Assembly: GCF_018614415.1 (NCBI RefSeq)
Contig: NZ_JAGGOO010000028.1
Span: forward strand, 62,001 to 126,000
Origin: Streptomyces sp. ISL-12
GTDB lineage: Bacteria; Actinomycetota; Actinomycetes; Streptomycetales; Streptomycetaceae
Length of the DNA stretch: 64,000 nucleotides
Reading direction: 5' to 3'
Shown: one piece after another, positions 17,933 to 30,673 of the stretch
How the letters are laid out: each line of letters starts with the position of its first letter
Numbering within the stretch: position 1 is the first letter of the stretch
Program-made: the position numbers and the translations under genes
Notes under the pieces: model-generated
Databases searched by the model: none
What the model was told of the DNA's origin: nothing
Seen by the model: only the letters and a program-made list of their open reading frames with translations

Positions 17933-18664
17933 TCATCGTCCCTGTTCGGCAGCTTCCCGGATCATCCTCACCACGGCATCGGGCCGCGACAGCACAACGG
18001 CGTGCGACCCGTCCAGCACGTGCTCGGTGGCCGCCATACGCTGCGCCATGAAGCGCTGGGCCGTGGGGTTGAGTATCCGGTCGGCGGTCGCGATGGCGTA
18101 CCAGGACGGCATGGAGGCCCAGGCCGGCGGTCCCGCTCGACCGGTCAGCGCGCCGCACGCGATCGGGCGTTGTGCCACGGACAGCAGCTCCTTGACGGCG
18201 GGCGACAGGTCGGCGGCGTAGACGTCTGGGAACAGCTCCGCGCGGATGTACAGCTCGCTGTCCGGGCCGCCGGGGAACCGGGTGGGCAGAGCGACGGTGC
18301 GGGTCGCGTCGGCGGCCGGCGCGGGGGCGAACCGGTTCAGGATGTCCAGGACGCACTCGCCGGCGTCGAGGCCGAACGCCGCGACGTAGCACAGGGCCAC
18401 GACGTTGTCGGCGTCGGCGGCGGCTTGGGTGATGACCGCGCCACCGTAGTCGTGGCCGACCAGAACGACCGGCGCGTCGATGTCACGCAGCATGCTCCTG
18501 AGGTAGGCGGCGTCCTGCGCCAGACCGCGCAGCGGATTCGCCGGGGCGCGCACGGTCAGTCCGTCGGCGTGCAGCAGACCGATGACCTCCGCCCAGGACG
18601 AGGCGTCCGTGAACGCACCGTGCACCAGCACGATGGTCGGCGGCGCGGAGCCGGGTCCGTGCAT
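17933..18664 (-). CDS. alpha/beta hydrolase with Asp at the nucleophile position
   Basis: A 243-residue alpha/beta hydrolase of the small EstC-like group (IVLVHGAFTDASSW; ...PANPLRGLAQDAAYLRSML). In these proteins the nucleophile elbow is normally GHSYGG; here it reads GHDYGG, an Asp as used by haloalkane dehalogenases and epoxide hydrolases. The C-terminal His is present in DGSHAVVLSRPDAV. The change may alter chemistry or abolish esterase activity. ATG 18664 is chosen because GGAGG lies 9 bases upstream; longer in-frame starts add an Arg-rich tail with no family match. Confidence 0.9.
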   Translation of the reverse strand: MHGPGSAPPTIVLVHGAFTDASSWAEVIGLLHADGLTVRAPANPLRGLAQDAAYLRSMLRDIDAPVVLVGHDYGGAVITQAAADADNVVALCYVAAFGLDAGECVLDILNRFAPAPAADATRTVALPTRFPGGPDSELYIRAELFPDVYAADLSPAVKELLSVAQRPIACGALTGRAGPPAWASMPSWYAIATADRILNPTAQRFMAQRMAATEHVLDGSHAVVLSRPDAVVRMIREAAEQGR

Positions 18665-18734
18665 GCCTGGTGACCTCCGACGGTGTGGGAATGTCCCAGT
18701 CATACGCATCCGAGTCCGGTACGGCATCGCGTGA

Positions 18735-22589
<3,855 letters not shown>

Positions 22590-22673
22590 GCCCGCAGCGG
22601 GCCCGCGGATCGAGCCTGCCGTCGGGATCACCGGGAGCGGAGACCGCGCCGTCTCGTGCAGGCTGGACCGGAC

Positions 22674-22710
22674 CCGTCCTGACCCCGAGGGGCGACCGGG
22701 GTCAGGACGG
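22674..22710. terminator. bidirectional terminator hairpin
   Basis: A perfect 13-bp stem (CCGTCCTGACCCC at 22674-22686 and its complement at 22698-22710) with an 11-base loop. It lies after the haloperoxidase gene and overlaps the stop codon of the convergent amidohydrolase gene. Confidence 0.75.
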
Positions 22711-24213
22711 CCCGCGGTGGGTCCAGGCGCCGGCCAGCATCGTCGCGTGCACCGGCATCTCCCGCAGCGTGCGCGCGTCCGCGTCGAACGGGTCGGCGTC
22801 GGTCACCACCAGGTCCGCCGGGTCACCGACCCGGATCAGCCGCCTGCCCCGCGTGGACCCCGCGAGCGCGTCGGCCACCGGGATGCGCTGCTCGGGATGG
22901 AACGGCTCCCGCTCACCGTCCGTCCGGGCCACGGCGGAGGCGATGGTCAGCCACGGGTCGAGCGGCGCGACCGGCGCGTCGGACCCCAGCTCCAGTACGG
23001 CCCCGGCCCGCAGCAGGTCGGCGAAGGCGTACGCCCGGTGGGTACGGCCGCTCCAGTGCCGGTCGGCCACGTCCCGGTCGTCCACGGCGTGGGTGGGCTG
23101 CACCCCGACGGTGACGCCCAGCTCGGCGAAGCGCGGGATGTCCTCGGCGGCCAGCAACTGGCCGTGTTCCACGCGGCCGTGGCAGCGCACCGCCTCGAAG
23201 GCGTCCAGCGCCATCTCGTTGGCGCGGTCCCCGATGGCGTGCACGGCCGGATCGATGCCGTGGGAGGACGCGTACCGCAGCAGCCTCACCAGGTCGGCCG
23301 GCGACACCTCCTCCAGCCCGTGCGCGCCGGGCGTACCGGGCTCCAGGCCCGGATAGGCGTCGTGGCACAGTGCGGTACGGGTGTTGAGCGAGCCGTCGGT
23401 GAGCAGCTTGAACGGCCCGACCCGGAGCAGGCCGCCCGGCGCGTCCAGCACCTGCCCGGTGCGCAGCCCCCGTTCGATCGCCGCGTCGAGATGCGGCAGC
23501 CAGATGGACGCCGCCACCCGCAGCGGCATCGGGGCGGTGTGCGCCCGCCGGGTCCAGTCGGTGATGTTGTCGGCGTACTCGAAGTCGATGACCCCGGTGA
23601 CACCGCGTGCGGCCGCCGCGGCGCACGCCTCGTGCACCCACCGGTCCGTCACCTCGTCGGGTACGGCGGTCAGGTCGGCGATCGCCCGCATGCCCGCGCC
23701 CTCCCGCAGCAGCCCCGTCGGATGGTCACCGTGTCCGAGGGCGGCGAGGGCGGCCGAGTTCAGCCAGGCGCAGTGCAGGTCGGCGCTGATCAGCAGTACG
23801 GGCCGGTCCCCGGCGACCGCGTCCAGGAGTTCCTTGCCGGGGGTGTCCGGCCACAGCCCGTCGCGGAAGCCGTAGCCGACGAGGATCTCGCCGGGCGGCA
23901 GGGTGACGGCCCTTCGGCCCGCCGCGTCGGCCGCCGCCCGGGCCGACCCGGCGCCGGACAGGTCGAGCCGACGGCGCACCCCGGCCCACTGCACCATGTG
24001 CACATGCGCGTCCCAGAGGCCGGGAAGCAGGGTACGGCCGTCCAGGTCGAGGCGCTCACCCGGGGCGCGAGGCGCGTCGCCCGCCGGGTGCACGGCGGTG
24101 ACCAGCCCCTTCTCGACCCGTACGTCGCTCAGCGGTCCGCCCGCCCCGAGGCGGACCCGCGCCAGGGTGACCGGCGGCGCGGTGGTCGTGGCGGTCGTGG
24201 CGGTCGTCGTCAC
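22702..24213 (-). CDS. amidohydrolase family protein (YtcJ-like)
   Basis: A 503-residue metal-dependent amidohydrolase. The GTG at 24213 has a perfect AGGAGG 5 bases upstream and is clearly the start. The metal site begins with H-x-H in LWDAHVHMVQW; further ligand regions are HAIGDRANEMAL, RVEHGQL and GSDAPVAPLDPW. This branch includes YtcJ-like and exoenzyme-regulatory AepA-like proteins; substrates are mostly unknown. The M14 carboxypeptidase gene lies 127 bases upstream on the same strand, so both could act on peptides or N-acyl amino acids, but this is inference. Confidence 0.9.
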   Translation of the reverse strand: MTTTATTATTTAPPVTLARVRLGAGGPLSDVRVEKGLVTAVHPAGDAPRAPGERLDLDGRTLLPGLWDAHVHMVQWAGVRRRLDLSGAGSARAAADAAGRRAVTLPPGEILVGYGFRDGLWPDTPGKELLDAVAGDRPVLLISADLHCAWLNSAALAALGHGDHPTGLLREGAGMRAIADLTAVPDEVTDRWVHEACAAAAARGVTGVIDFEYADNITDWTRRAHTAPMPLRVAASIWLPHLDAAIERGLRTGQVLDAPGGLLRVGPFKLLTDGSLNTRTALCHDAYPGLEPGTPGAHGLEEVSPADLVRLLRYASSHGIDPAVHAIGDRANEMALDAFEAVRCHGRVEHGQLLAAEDIPRFAELGVTVGVQPTHAVDDRDVADRHWSGRTHRAYAFADLLRAGAVLELGSDAPVAPLDPWLTIASAVARTDGEREPFHPEQRIPVADALAGSTRGRRLIRVGDPADLVVTDADPFDADARTLREMPVHATMLAGAWTHRGPS

Positions 24214-24340
24214 GGTGTCCTCCTGATGTCGCGCATGACACGGGCCGGTTCGGGCTGTGCAGAGGGATGGTCGGATCATCCCAGGGCCTGGGCGGGCCCT
24301 GGAGCCGCCAGGGTCTCCACCGAGCGGCGGGGCGGGTACG

Positions 24341-25789
24341 TCATCCGGGCTCCGCCATGAGGCCCGGGCGGTCGGCGGCACGGGCGTGGTCGGCGGCGGC
24401 GAGCAGCGCGCCGTACTGGATCCCGGCGAGGGTGGCGACCGGGACGGGGTCGCCGGTCACCGGCTCGGCCTCGCGTTCCCAGGACGCGTAGCGGTCGAGC
24501 AGTTCGCGGTGGAGCCTGCGGACCTCGAAGGTGGCCGTGCCGGCGGCCACCTCTGCGCCCAGGGCGCGCAGCAGCATGCCGCCGAAGCGGATGCGGAAAC
24601 TGTGCACGCTCGCTTCGCAGTCGTAGGTCTCCGAGACGGTGGCGGGCCGGTCGGGCAGGCCGTCGGCGCGGTTCGCCTCCAGCGCGGCGATCTCGGTGAG
24701 CGAGGGCACGAAGTCCTCCACCGCGCGCAGGAAGGGCGACCGGATGGTCAGGCGGGGGCGGGCCGCGTCGAGGACGGCGGCGAGGACTTGGCCGGTCTCA
24801 CCGAGGGCGCGGGCGCGGCGCCGGACCACGTCGGCGTGGCGCTCCCCGGTGGGCGTGTCGTCGTCGGCGTCCGGGTGGCTCCAGTGCGGCACCTCGGCCA
24901 CGAAGTAGAACGTGCCGTACCGCTCGGCGTAGGCGGCGCTGGAGGAGCCCCCGATCGTGGCGGCGGCGTCGACGCCGAGGCTCTCCAGGTGGTCGTAGGC
25001 GTCCCGCATGTCGATGCAGCCGTAGACCGCCGGGGCGTGCCGGGGGGTGTGGGCGGCCTCGGGTTCGCCGGTCGCCAGCGGCAGCCCGAGCGAGGCGGGG
25101 ATGTCGGCGAGGACGCCGTACAGCTCCGGCGCCGGCCGGTTCACGTAGTAGTAGACGCCGCCCGCCTCGCAGTTGTGCAGGGTGGTCAGGAAGCGGGGGC
25201 GGGTGTCGTCCAGCAGTCGCATCAGTGCCAGGGTCTCGGGGAGGACCTGGTCGAAGTACGCCTTCTTGTAGGCGAACGGGAAGGTCCACTCGACCTGTTC
25301 GCGGCCGGCCGGCCGGTAGAAGTGGCGTCCGTAGGCGCGCTTGTCGGCCGGGCGGCCGAACCAGCCCTCGTTGAGCCGGGCCCCGTCCGGGTCGACGCAC
25401 GGCACGATCTGCCAGGCGCCGCCGAAGTGTGCGCGCAGTTCCGGTTCCTCGCACAGGGCGGTGGCCAGGTGCAGGGTCGTCACGGCGCCGACCGGTTCGT
25501 TGGGGTGGACGCCACCGACGACGACGTAGTGGTCCGTGTCGGGGGTGAGGGGACCCTCGTGGACGGTGAAGCAGAGCAGGGGCTCGCCCAGGGTGGAGGT
25601 GCCGATGCGGTGCTCGGTCACCAGGCCGGGGTGGCGGGCGGCCAGCGCCCGGAAGCGGTCGATGAGTTCGTCCACGGTGGGATAGCCCGGGCTGTCGGGG
25701 ACGGTCGCCGCGCGCCGCACCCAGACCTCGGACCCGGCCGCCGGGGACGGGGAGGGGGAGGCGGGCGGCTGGGACGTCGTCGTGGTCAT
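24341..25789 (-). CDS. M14-family zinc carboxypeptidase
   Basis: A 482-residue M14 peptidase. Zinc ligands are seen as H-x-x-E in VVGGVHPNEPVG and the downstream His in TTLHNCE; the general base Glu is probably in FYFVAEVPHW. No signal peptide: the N-terminus is a Thr/Ser/Pro-rich flexible stretch (MTTTTSQPPASPSPSP), so the enzyme should be cytoplasmic. The C-terminal third is extra to the catalytic domain and helical. GGAG lies about 10 bases upstream of the ATG. It precedes the amidohydrolase gene and may share its transcript. Confidence 0.88.
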   Translation of the reverse strand: MTTTTSQPPASPSPSPAAGSEVWVRRAATVPDSPGYPTVDELIDRFRALAARHPGLVTEHRIGTSTLGEPLLCFTVHEGPLTPDTDHYVVVGGVHPNEPVGAVTTLHLATALCEEPELRAHFGGAWQIVPCVDPDGARLNEGWFGRPADKRAYGRHFYRPAGREQVEWTFPFAYKKAYFDQVLPETLALMRLLDDTRPRFLTTLHNCEAGGVYYYVNRPAPELYGVLADIPASLGLPLATGEPEAAHTPRHAPAVYGCIDMRDAYDHLESLGVDAAATIGGSSSAAYAERYGTFYFVAEVPHWSHPDADDDTPTGERHADVVRRRARALGETGQVLAAVLDAARPRLTIRSPFLRAVEDFVPSLTEIAALEANRADGLPDRPATVSETYDCEASVHSFRIRFGGMLLRALGAEVAAGTATFEVRRLHRELLDRYASWEREAEPVTGDPVPVATLAGIQYGALLAAADHARAADRPGLMAEPG

Positions 25790-26303
25790 GGGTGCGGATC
25801 TCCGGGGTGCGGGACGGGCGGTACGGCGTGCGGGTGCGGTACGTACGGGGCTGCGGTCAGCCGGTGACCGGGATCCGGGCGGGGCCGACGCCGGCCGGGC
25901 CCATCATCACTCCGCTCACCCTGCGGAACTTCTGGCATGAGATGAATGATGCACGTGGAGGAGGCAGGGGCGGCGACGCCGAAGCCGGCACCCGGGCCAG
26001 GCGCGGCGACCCGGACGTCCGCGTGGCCGTGCCCGACGTCCCGGCCCCGCCGCTCCACCGGGCTCGGCCCCGCGCGCTCCCGGCGGCTGCCGCCCGACGC
26101 GCCGTGGGCCGCCGCCGAGCCGCTGCCGACCGGCCCGGCACAGTTGGAGCGGGGCGAGCGGGAGGCACTGACTGCCGGTGACGGCGGAACGCGCCGACGA
26201 CGCAGGCCGCGCCTGGTGCGCGCTGGCCGCCGAACCGGCCCACGAGCGGCGGCCGGGCGGTACGGGCTGACCGCTCGCGCGAGGGGGTTCCAGGGCGGCG
26301 GCG
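25790..26303. other. 514-base stretch without a supportable gene
   Basis: Several frames are open here on both strands, but all translate to Arg/Pro/Ala-rich strings without domains, expected at this GC content. The AT-richer patch near 25930-25960 may hold the promoter of the carboxypeptidase gene. A sensor kinase would be expected beside the response regulator; I see none, only the possibility of eroded coding sequence near 26160-26290. Confidence 0.5.
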
Positions 26304-26960
26304 TCATGCACCCAGGCCGGCGTCCCGCGCCCGCGTCATGGCGTCGTCGCGGTTGGTGACCTGGAGCTTGGCGAAGATGTGGGACACGTGGTTGCGTACC
26401 GTCTTGTCCGACAGGACCAGGTGGCGGGCGATCCGCCGGTTGGTGTGCCCGCGGGCCAGCAGGTCGAGGATCTCCCGCTCCCGGTTGGTGAGTTGGGGAA
26501 AGGCGAGCCGGCCGGGGAAATCGTGGATGGCGGAGAAGTACGTGCCCAGCCGTTCGGCGATGGACGCGCTGAAGACCGCGCCGCCCTCGGCCACCGTCCG
26601 CACCGCCCGCAGCAGTTCGTCCCGGGACGCCTCCTTGGCCACATAGCCGTGGGCGCCCGCGCGCAGCGCCGCCACCACTTCGTCGTCGTCCTCGTACTGG
26701 GAGACGACGAGCACCCGAGGCCGGTGGCCGGCGGCTTTCGAGGTGATCGCGCGGATCGCCTCCACCCCCGGCATCCGGGGCAGCCGCAGGTCCATGAGGA
26801 CCACTTGCACGGCGGGCCCGAGGCGGGCGACGGCCTCCACCGCCTCCTCGCCGCTGCCCGCCTCCCCGACCACCACCAGGTCGCCTTCGGAGTCCAGCGC
26901 GACCCGCAGCCCCTGGAGGAACAAGGGGTGGTCGTCGACGATCAGCACCCCCACGGTCAT
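26304..26960 (-). CDS. NarL/FixJ-type response regulator, no adjacent kinase
   Basis: A 218-residue two-component regulator. The receiver domain starts VGVLIVDDHPLFLQGL with the acidic pair, has the phosphorylation Asp in VLMDLRLPRMPG and the conserved Lys in GYVAKEAS. The LuxR-type helix-turn-helix is at the C-terminus (LTNREREILDLLARGHTNRRIARHLVLSDKTVRNHVSHIFAKL). ATG 26960 has AAGG about 8 bases upstream. NarL-type regulators are normally paired with a histidine kinase gene; none is adjacent, so its kinase is elsewhere or lost. Confidence 0.94.
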   Translation of the reverse strand: MTVGVLIVDDHPLFLQGLRVALDSEGDLVVVGEAGSGEEAVEAVARLGPAVQVVLMDLRLPRMPGVEAIRAITSKAAGHRPRVLVVSQYEDDDEVVAALRAGAHGYVAKEASRDELLRAVRTVAEGGAVFSASIAERLGTYFSAIHDFPGRLAFPQLTNREREILDLLARGHTNRRIARHLVLSDKTVRNHVSHIFAKLQVTNRDDAMTRARDAGLGA

Positions 26961-27372
26961 TCTGAATCCTTTTTGCCAAGTGTGGCCACAAGTCCCCCTT
27001 TTGCGCATGCTGCGACCAAGGCTAGATCTTTCGCCTCGCCGCCCGGGAAGTCATTTCCGGTCGGTTGTGTGGCCGTACCTGGGTGTGTCCGGGTCCGGCG
27101 GGGGTCAGGAGAATCAAACGCGGGTATCGAGTGGGCTCTGGTGTACGAGAGCTGTGACCGGTGCGGTCTGCTTGTCATAGGAGTGCCCGCTGCGTCAGTT
27201 GCTCGTCGGGCGGATGGGTTTTCCGGTGCGCTCTCCCCGTCGGGGCGCGGGTGCGACGCGAATGTGACGTAGGGAACTCGCCCGGGGTCGGCCAGGGGTG
27301 CGCCTTCGCGAAGCTGTTTGCGTACGCCGTATATTGCGAATGCGGGTATCCGCGAAGTGGTAATGTCAACGT
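26961..27372. other. 412-base divergent intergenic region with a possible leaderless promoter
   Basis: No gene seen. The region is AT-richer than average, above all at 27310-27370. TAATGT at 27361-27366 fits a -10 box and ends 6 bases before the GTG of the oxidoreductase gene at 27373, which has no ribosome site; transcription would then start at the initiation codon. A matching -35 box is not obvious (TTGCGA at 27334-27339 is 21 bases away). Confidence 0.45.
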
Positions 27373-28296
27373 GTGCAAGCTGTTGTGATGCGCCGATACG
27401 GATCGGCAGACGTTCTGGAGCGGGCCGAAATTCCCGACCCCAAGGTCGCGCCGGGTGAGGTTCTGGTCCGGGTGAAGGCAGCCGGGGTGAACCCGGTCGA
27501 CTGGAAGCTGGCCGCGGGCCACCTCGACGCCCTCATGGAGGTGCGCTTCCCCCTCGTCCCCGGATGGGACGTGGCCGGGGTCGTCGAGGCCGTCGGGTTC
27601 GACGTCGACGAGTACGCGGTGGGCGACGAGGTGGTCGGCTACATCCGCAAGGACCAGGTCCAGTCGGGCGCGTACGCCGAGCTGGTCTCGGCCCACGTGC
27701 GCCTGCTCGCCCCCAAGCCGGCCGCCCTGAGCTGGGAGGAGGCCGCCGCTCTGCCGCTGGCCGGACTCACCGCCCACCAGGCGGTCCGGCGTGTCGGCGT
27801 GACCGCCGGCGACACCGTGCTGGTGCACGCGGCGGCCGGCGGCGTGGGATCGCTCGGCGTGCAGATCGCGAAGGCGCTGGGCGCCCGGGTCATCGGCACG
27901 GCGAGCGAGGCCAACCACCCCTTCCTCAGGGAACTGGGCGCCGAGCCGGTGACCTACGGACCCGGTCTCGTCGACCGGGTGCGCGCCCTGGCCCCCGCAG
28001 GGGTCGACGCCGCGCTGGACTTCATCGGCGGTGACGCCGCCGACCTCTCCCTCCGTCTGCTCGGCAGCCCGCGGCGGCTCGCGTCGATCGTCGACGACGC
28101 GGTGCTCTCCGAGGGCGGCCACTACGTGTGGGTGCGTCCGGACAGCGCCGGCCTGGCCGCACTCGGGACCCTGGCGGACGCGGGCGAGCTGCGGGTCCCG
28201 ATCGCCCGCGTGCTGCCGCTCGCCCAGGCCGCGGAGGCCTGGCGGCTCAGCCAGGAAGGCCACACCCGGGGAAAGATCGTCCTCCGGGTCGGCTGA
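27373..28296 (+). CDS. zinc-independent NADP-dependent quinone oxidoreductase-like MDR protein
   Basis: A 307-residue medium-chain dehydrogenase/reductase of the quinone-oxidoreductase branch. The GroES-like half (GEVLVRVKAAGVNPVDWKL) is followed by the NADP-binding loop VLVHAAAGGVGSLGVQIAK. Structural and catalytic zinc Cys residues of alcohol dehydrogenases are missing, as expected for this branch. Start GTG at 27373, apparently without a ribosome site, so perhaps translated from a leaderless transcript. The ene-reductase gene follows 80 bases downstream; both reduce enones or quinones and may form one detoxification unit. Confidence 0.93.
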   Translation: MQAVVMRRYGSADVLERAEIPDPKVAPGEVLVRVKAAGVNPVDWKLAAGHLDALMEVRFPLVPGWDVAGVVEAVGFDVDEYAVGDEVVGYIRKDQVQSGAYAELVSAHVRLLAPKPAALSWEEAAALPLAGLTAHQAVRRVGVTAGDTVLVHAAAGGVGSLGVQIAKALGARVIGTASEANHPFLRELGAEPVTYGPGLVDRVRALAPAGVDAALDFIGGDAADLSLRLLGSPRRLASIVDDAVLSEGGHYVWVRPDSAGLAALGTLADAGELRVPIARVLPLAQAAEAWRLSQEGHTRGKIVLRVG

Positions 28297-28376
28297 CGGC
28301 GCCGGTTCCGGCGATGTCCGGCCCCGGAAGGCCGCACGACGCTTGATGTTCCTCCCACCCCTGTCAGGAGTTTTCT

Positions 28377-29453
28377 GTGAGTTCTCTGTTCGAGCCCTAC
28401 ACCCTGCGCTCGGTGACCATCCCCAACCGGGTCTGGATGCCGCCGATGTGCCAGTACTCCGCCGCCCCCGACGGCCTGGCCGAAGGCGTGGCCACCGACT
28501 GGCACTTCCAGCACTACGGCGCCCGCGCGGCGGGCGGCACGGGCCTCGTCATCCTGGAGGCCACCGGCATCTCGCCCGAGGGCCGGATCTCGCCCCAGGA
28601 CCTCGGCCTGTGGAACGAGACACAGGCCGGCGGACTGCGCCGCATCACCGACTTCCTCAAGAGCCAGGGCACCGTCGCGGGCATCCAGCTCGCCCACGCC
28701 GGCCGCAAGGCATCCACCAGCCAGCCCTGGAAGGGCGACCGCCCGGTCGGGCCGGACGAGCACGGCTGGACCCCGGTCGGCCCGAGCGCCGAGCCGTACC
28801 CCGGTCTGAAGGTCCCGCACGAGCTCACCGTCGAGGAGATCCGCGAGACCCTCGACCAGTGGCGTGCCTCCGCCCGGCTCGCCCTCGCCGCCGGCTTCCA
28901 GGTCGTCGAGATCCACGGCGCCCACGGCTACCTGATCGGCAACTTCCTCTCCCCGCACAGCAACCGGCGCACCGACCAGTACGGCGGCGACTTCGACAAC
29001 CGCATCCGCTACGCCGTCGAGGTCGTCGACGCCGTGCGCGAGGTCTGGCCGGACGACCTCCCGCTCTTCTTCCGCCTGTCGGCCACCGACTGGCTGGACG
29101 AGGGCGGCTGGACCCCGGACGAGTCGGTCGCCCTGGCCCGGGTCCTGACCGAGCACGGCGTGGACCTGATGGACGTCTCCACCGGCGGCAACGCCGCTGG
29201 CGTGACCATCCCGGTCGGCCCGAACTACCAGGTGCCGTTCGCCGCCCGGATCAAGCGGGAGACGGACATGCCGGTGGCCGCCGTCGGTGAGATCTCCGAT
29301 CCCGGCCAGGCAGAGAAGATCCTCGCCGCCGGCGAGGCCGACGCGGTCCTGATCGGCCGGCAACTGCTGCGCGAGCCCACCTGGGCCCGGCGCGCCGCCC
29401 GGGAACTCGGCGGCGACGTGCGGATCCCCCCGCAGTACGGCTGGCGTCCCTGA
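28377..29453 (+). CDS. Old Yellow Enzyme-family NADH:flavin oxidoreductase (YqjM-like)
   Basis: A 358-residue FMN-dependent ene-reductase. PPMCQYSA near residue 25 holds the Cys typical of the YqjM-like class, HAGRKAS and the EIHGAHGYLIGNFLSPHSNRR signature hold the substrate- and FMN-binding residues, and VGEISDPGQAEKIL, LIGRQLL close the barrel. Such enzymes reduce activated C=C bonds of xenobiotics. The GTG start at 28377 has CAGGAG about 8 bases upstream. It follows the quinone oxidoreductase gene on the same strand. Confidence 0.95.
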   Translation: MSSLFEPYTLRSVTIPNRVWMPPMCQYSAAPDGLAEGVATDWHFQHYGARAAGGTGLVILEATGISPEGRISPQDLGLWNETQAGGLRRITDFLKSQGTVAGIQLAHAGRKASTSQPWKGDRPVGPDEHGWTPVGPSAEPYPGLKVPHELTVEEIRETLDQWRASARLALAAGFQVVEIHGAHGYLIGNFLSPHSNRRTDQYGGDFDNRIRYAVEVVDAVREVWPDDLPLFFRLSATDWLDEGGWTPDESVALARVLTEHGVDLMDVSTGGNAAGVTIPVGPNYQVPFAARIKRETDMPVAAVGEISDPGQAEKILAAGEADAVLIGRQLLREPTWARRAARELGGDVRIPPQYGWRP

Positions 29454-29502
29454 CCGACCTTGATCGGGCGCTGACCGGGCCTGTGCGCTTTATGGTGGTC
29501 CG

Positions 29503-30126
29503 GTGCGAATCGTTCCCCGCTGGGCCCTGCTCTCCTCCGGGTGCGCGCCCGTCCTGCTCATCGCGGGCTGGACGATCGCGGCGGCCCTGGAAGGGCCCGG
29601 CTACGACCCCCTCGCCCGGACGATCAGCGTCCTGGCGGCCTACGGGGCGCCCGGGTACTGGGTGATGAACGGGGCGCTGGCGGCCCTGGGCGTCTGTCAC
29701 CTGCTGACCGCCTGGGGGCTGCGGGCCGCTGCCAACGCCGGCCGCCTCGCACTGGGCGGCGGCGGGGTGGCGGCGTTCGTGGTGGTGGCGCTGCCCGCGC
29801 CGAGCAGCGGGGGTTCCCTGCGCCACGGCACCGCGACCGTGATCGGCTTCACGCTTCTCGCGGTGTGGCCGGTGCTGGCCGCGTGGGGCGGCGGCGCGGC
29901 TCCCTGGGCCCTGCGGCCCGGGCCCGCGATCGCCGCGACCGCCCTGATGGCGGTGGGCGGGGTCTGGTTCATGATCGAGATGCAGCGGCAGGGCGCCGCG
30001 GGGCTCGCGGAACGGGTGGTGACGTCCGTCCAGTCCGTGTGGCCGTTCGTCGTGGTCACCTCGTGTCTCGCCCGCTCCGGGAGCCCCTCCCGGCAGCGGG
30101 ACGAGCAGCCCGCCGGGCATCCGTAG
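29503..30126 (+). CDS. DUF998 integral membrane protein
   Basis: A 207-residue protein with about six hydrophobic helices and the DUF998 pattern (LLIAGWTIAAALEGPGYDPLARTISVLAAYGAPGYWVMNGAL). No enzymatic motif is known for the family. The GTG start at 29503 has TATGGT at 29491-29496 shortly before it and no clear ribosome site, so it too may be leaderless. The C-terminus is charged and probably cytoplasmic. Confidence 0.85.
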   Translation: MRIVPRWALLSSGCAPVLLIAGWTIAAALEGPGYDPLARTISVLAAYGAPGYWVMNGALAALGVCHLLTAWGLRAAANAGRLALGGGGVAAFVVVALPAPSSGGSLRHGTATVIGFTLLAVWPVLAAWGGGAAPWALRPGPAIAATALMAVGGVWFMIEMQRQGAAGLAERVVTSVQSVWPFVVVTSCLARSGSPSRQRDEQPAGHP

Positions 30127-30166
30127 GTCGTGCCGGTCGTGCCCGTTGTGCAGGGGTGCCGGCCCG

Positions 30167-30673
30167 TCAGTGGTGCCAGGGCAACCGGCGCGGCTCGGCC
30201 GGGACCCGTCCGGCGAGCAGATCGGCGACCAGGTCACCGAGGCCGGACGGGCGAACGGCCTCGGCGCCGACGGTCAGTTCCTCCACGGTCCACCAGCGGT
30301 GCCCCGCGTGGTGGCGGGCCTCGTGTTCCTCCTGGCCGCCGGTGTCGACCTGGTGGTCCCTGACCCGGAGGTGGAAGAAGACGTCCTGGAAGAGCCCCTC
30401 GGCCCAGCCCAGGTCGGCGTGTCCGGACGTCTGGGCCACGGGGGAGCCGAGCGCCTCGGACGTGACGGACAGCCCCGTCTCCTCGAACAGCTCCCGCGCA
30501 GCGGCCTCCGCGAGGGTCTCGCCCTCCTCCACGCCCCCTCCGGGAGTGGACCAGTCGTGGCCCCTGTCGGGAGCGTCCGGGTCGGTGTGGGACTTGAGCA
30601 GCAGGACCCGGCCCGCCTCGTCGACGAGCACGACACGGGCGGAGCGGCGGCGGTACGTTTCCTGATCGGGCAC
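30167..30673 (-). CDS. NUDIX hydrolase
   Basis: A 168-residue NUDIX protein, which cleaves nucleoside-diphosphate-linked compounds. The NUDIX box (GX5EX7REUXEEXGU) is intact, from GGGVEEGETLAEAAARELFE to the EETGL that follows. The fold starts ARVVLVDEAGRVLLLKS. The likely start is a GTG at 30673, which lies inside the first unit of the 25-bp tandem repeat array, so the array forms the leader and promoter region of this gene. The exact substrate is unknown; this subgroup is often annotated as housecleaning. Confidence 0.93.
   Translation of the reverse strand: MPDQETYRRRSARVVLVDEAGRVLLLKSHTDPDAPDRGHDWSTPGGGVEEGETLAEAAARELFEETGLSVTSEALGSPVAQTSGHADLGWAEGLFQDVFFHLRVRDHQVDTGGQEEHEARHHAGHRWWTVEELTVGAEAVRPSGLGDLVADLLAGRVPAEPRRLPWHH

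Noticed and set aside
25946..26359. Small gene in the gap between the carboxypeptidase and the response regulator
   Set aside because: The product is Pro/Arg/Ala-rich with no domain and overlaps the regulator gene on the other strand.
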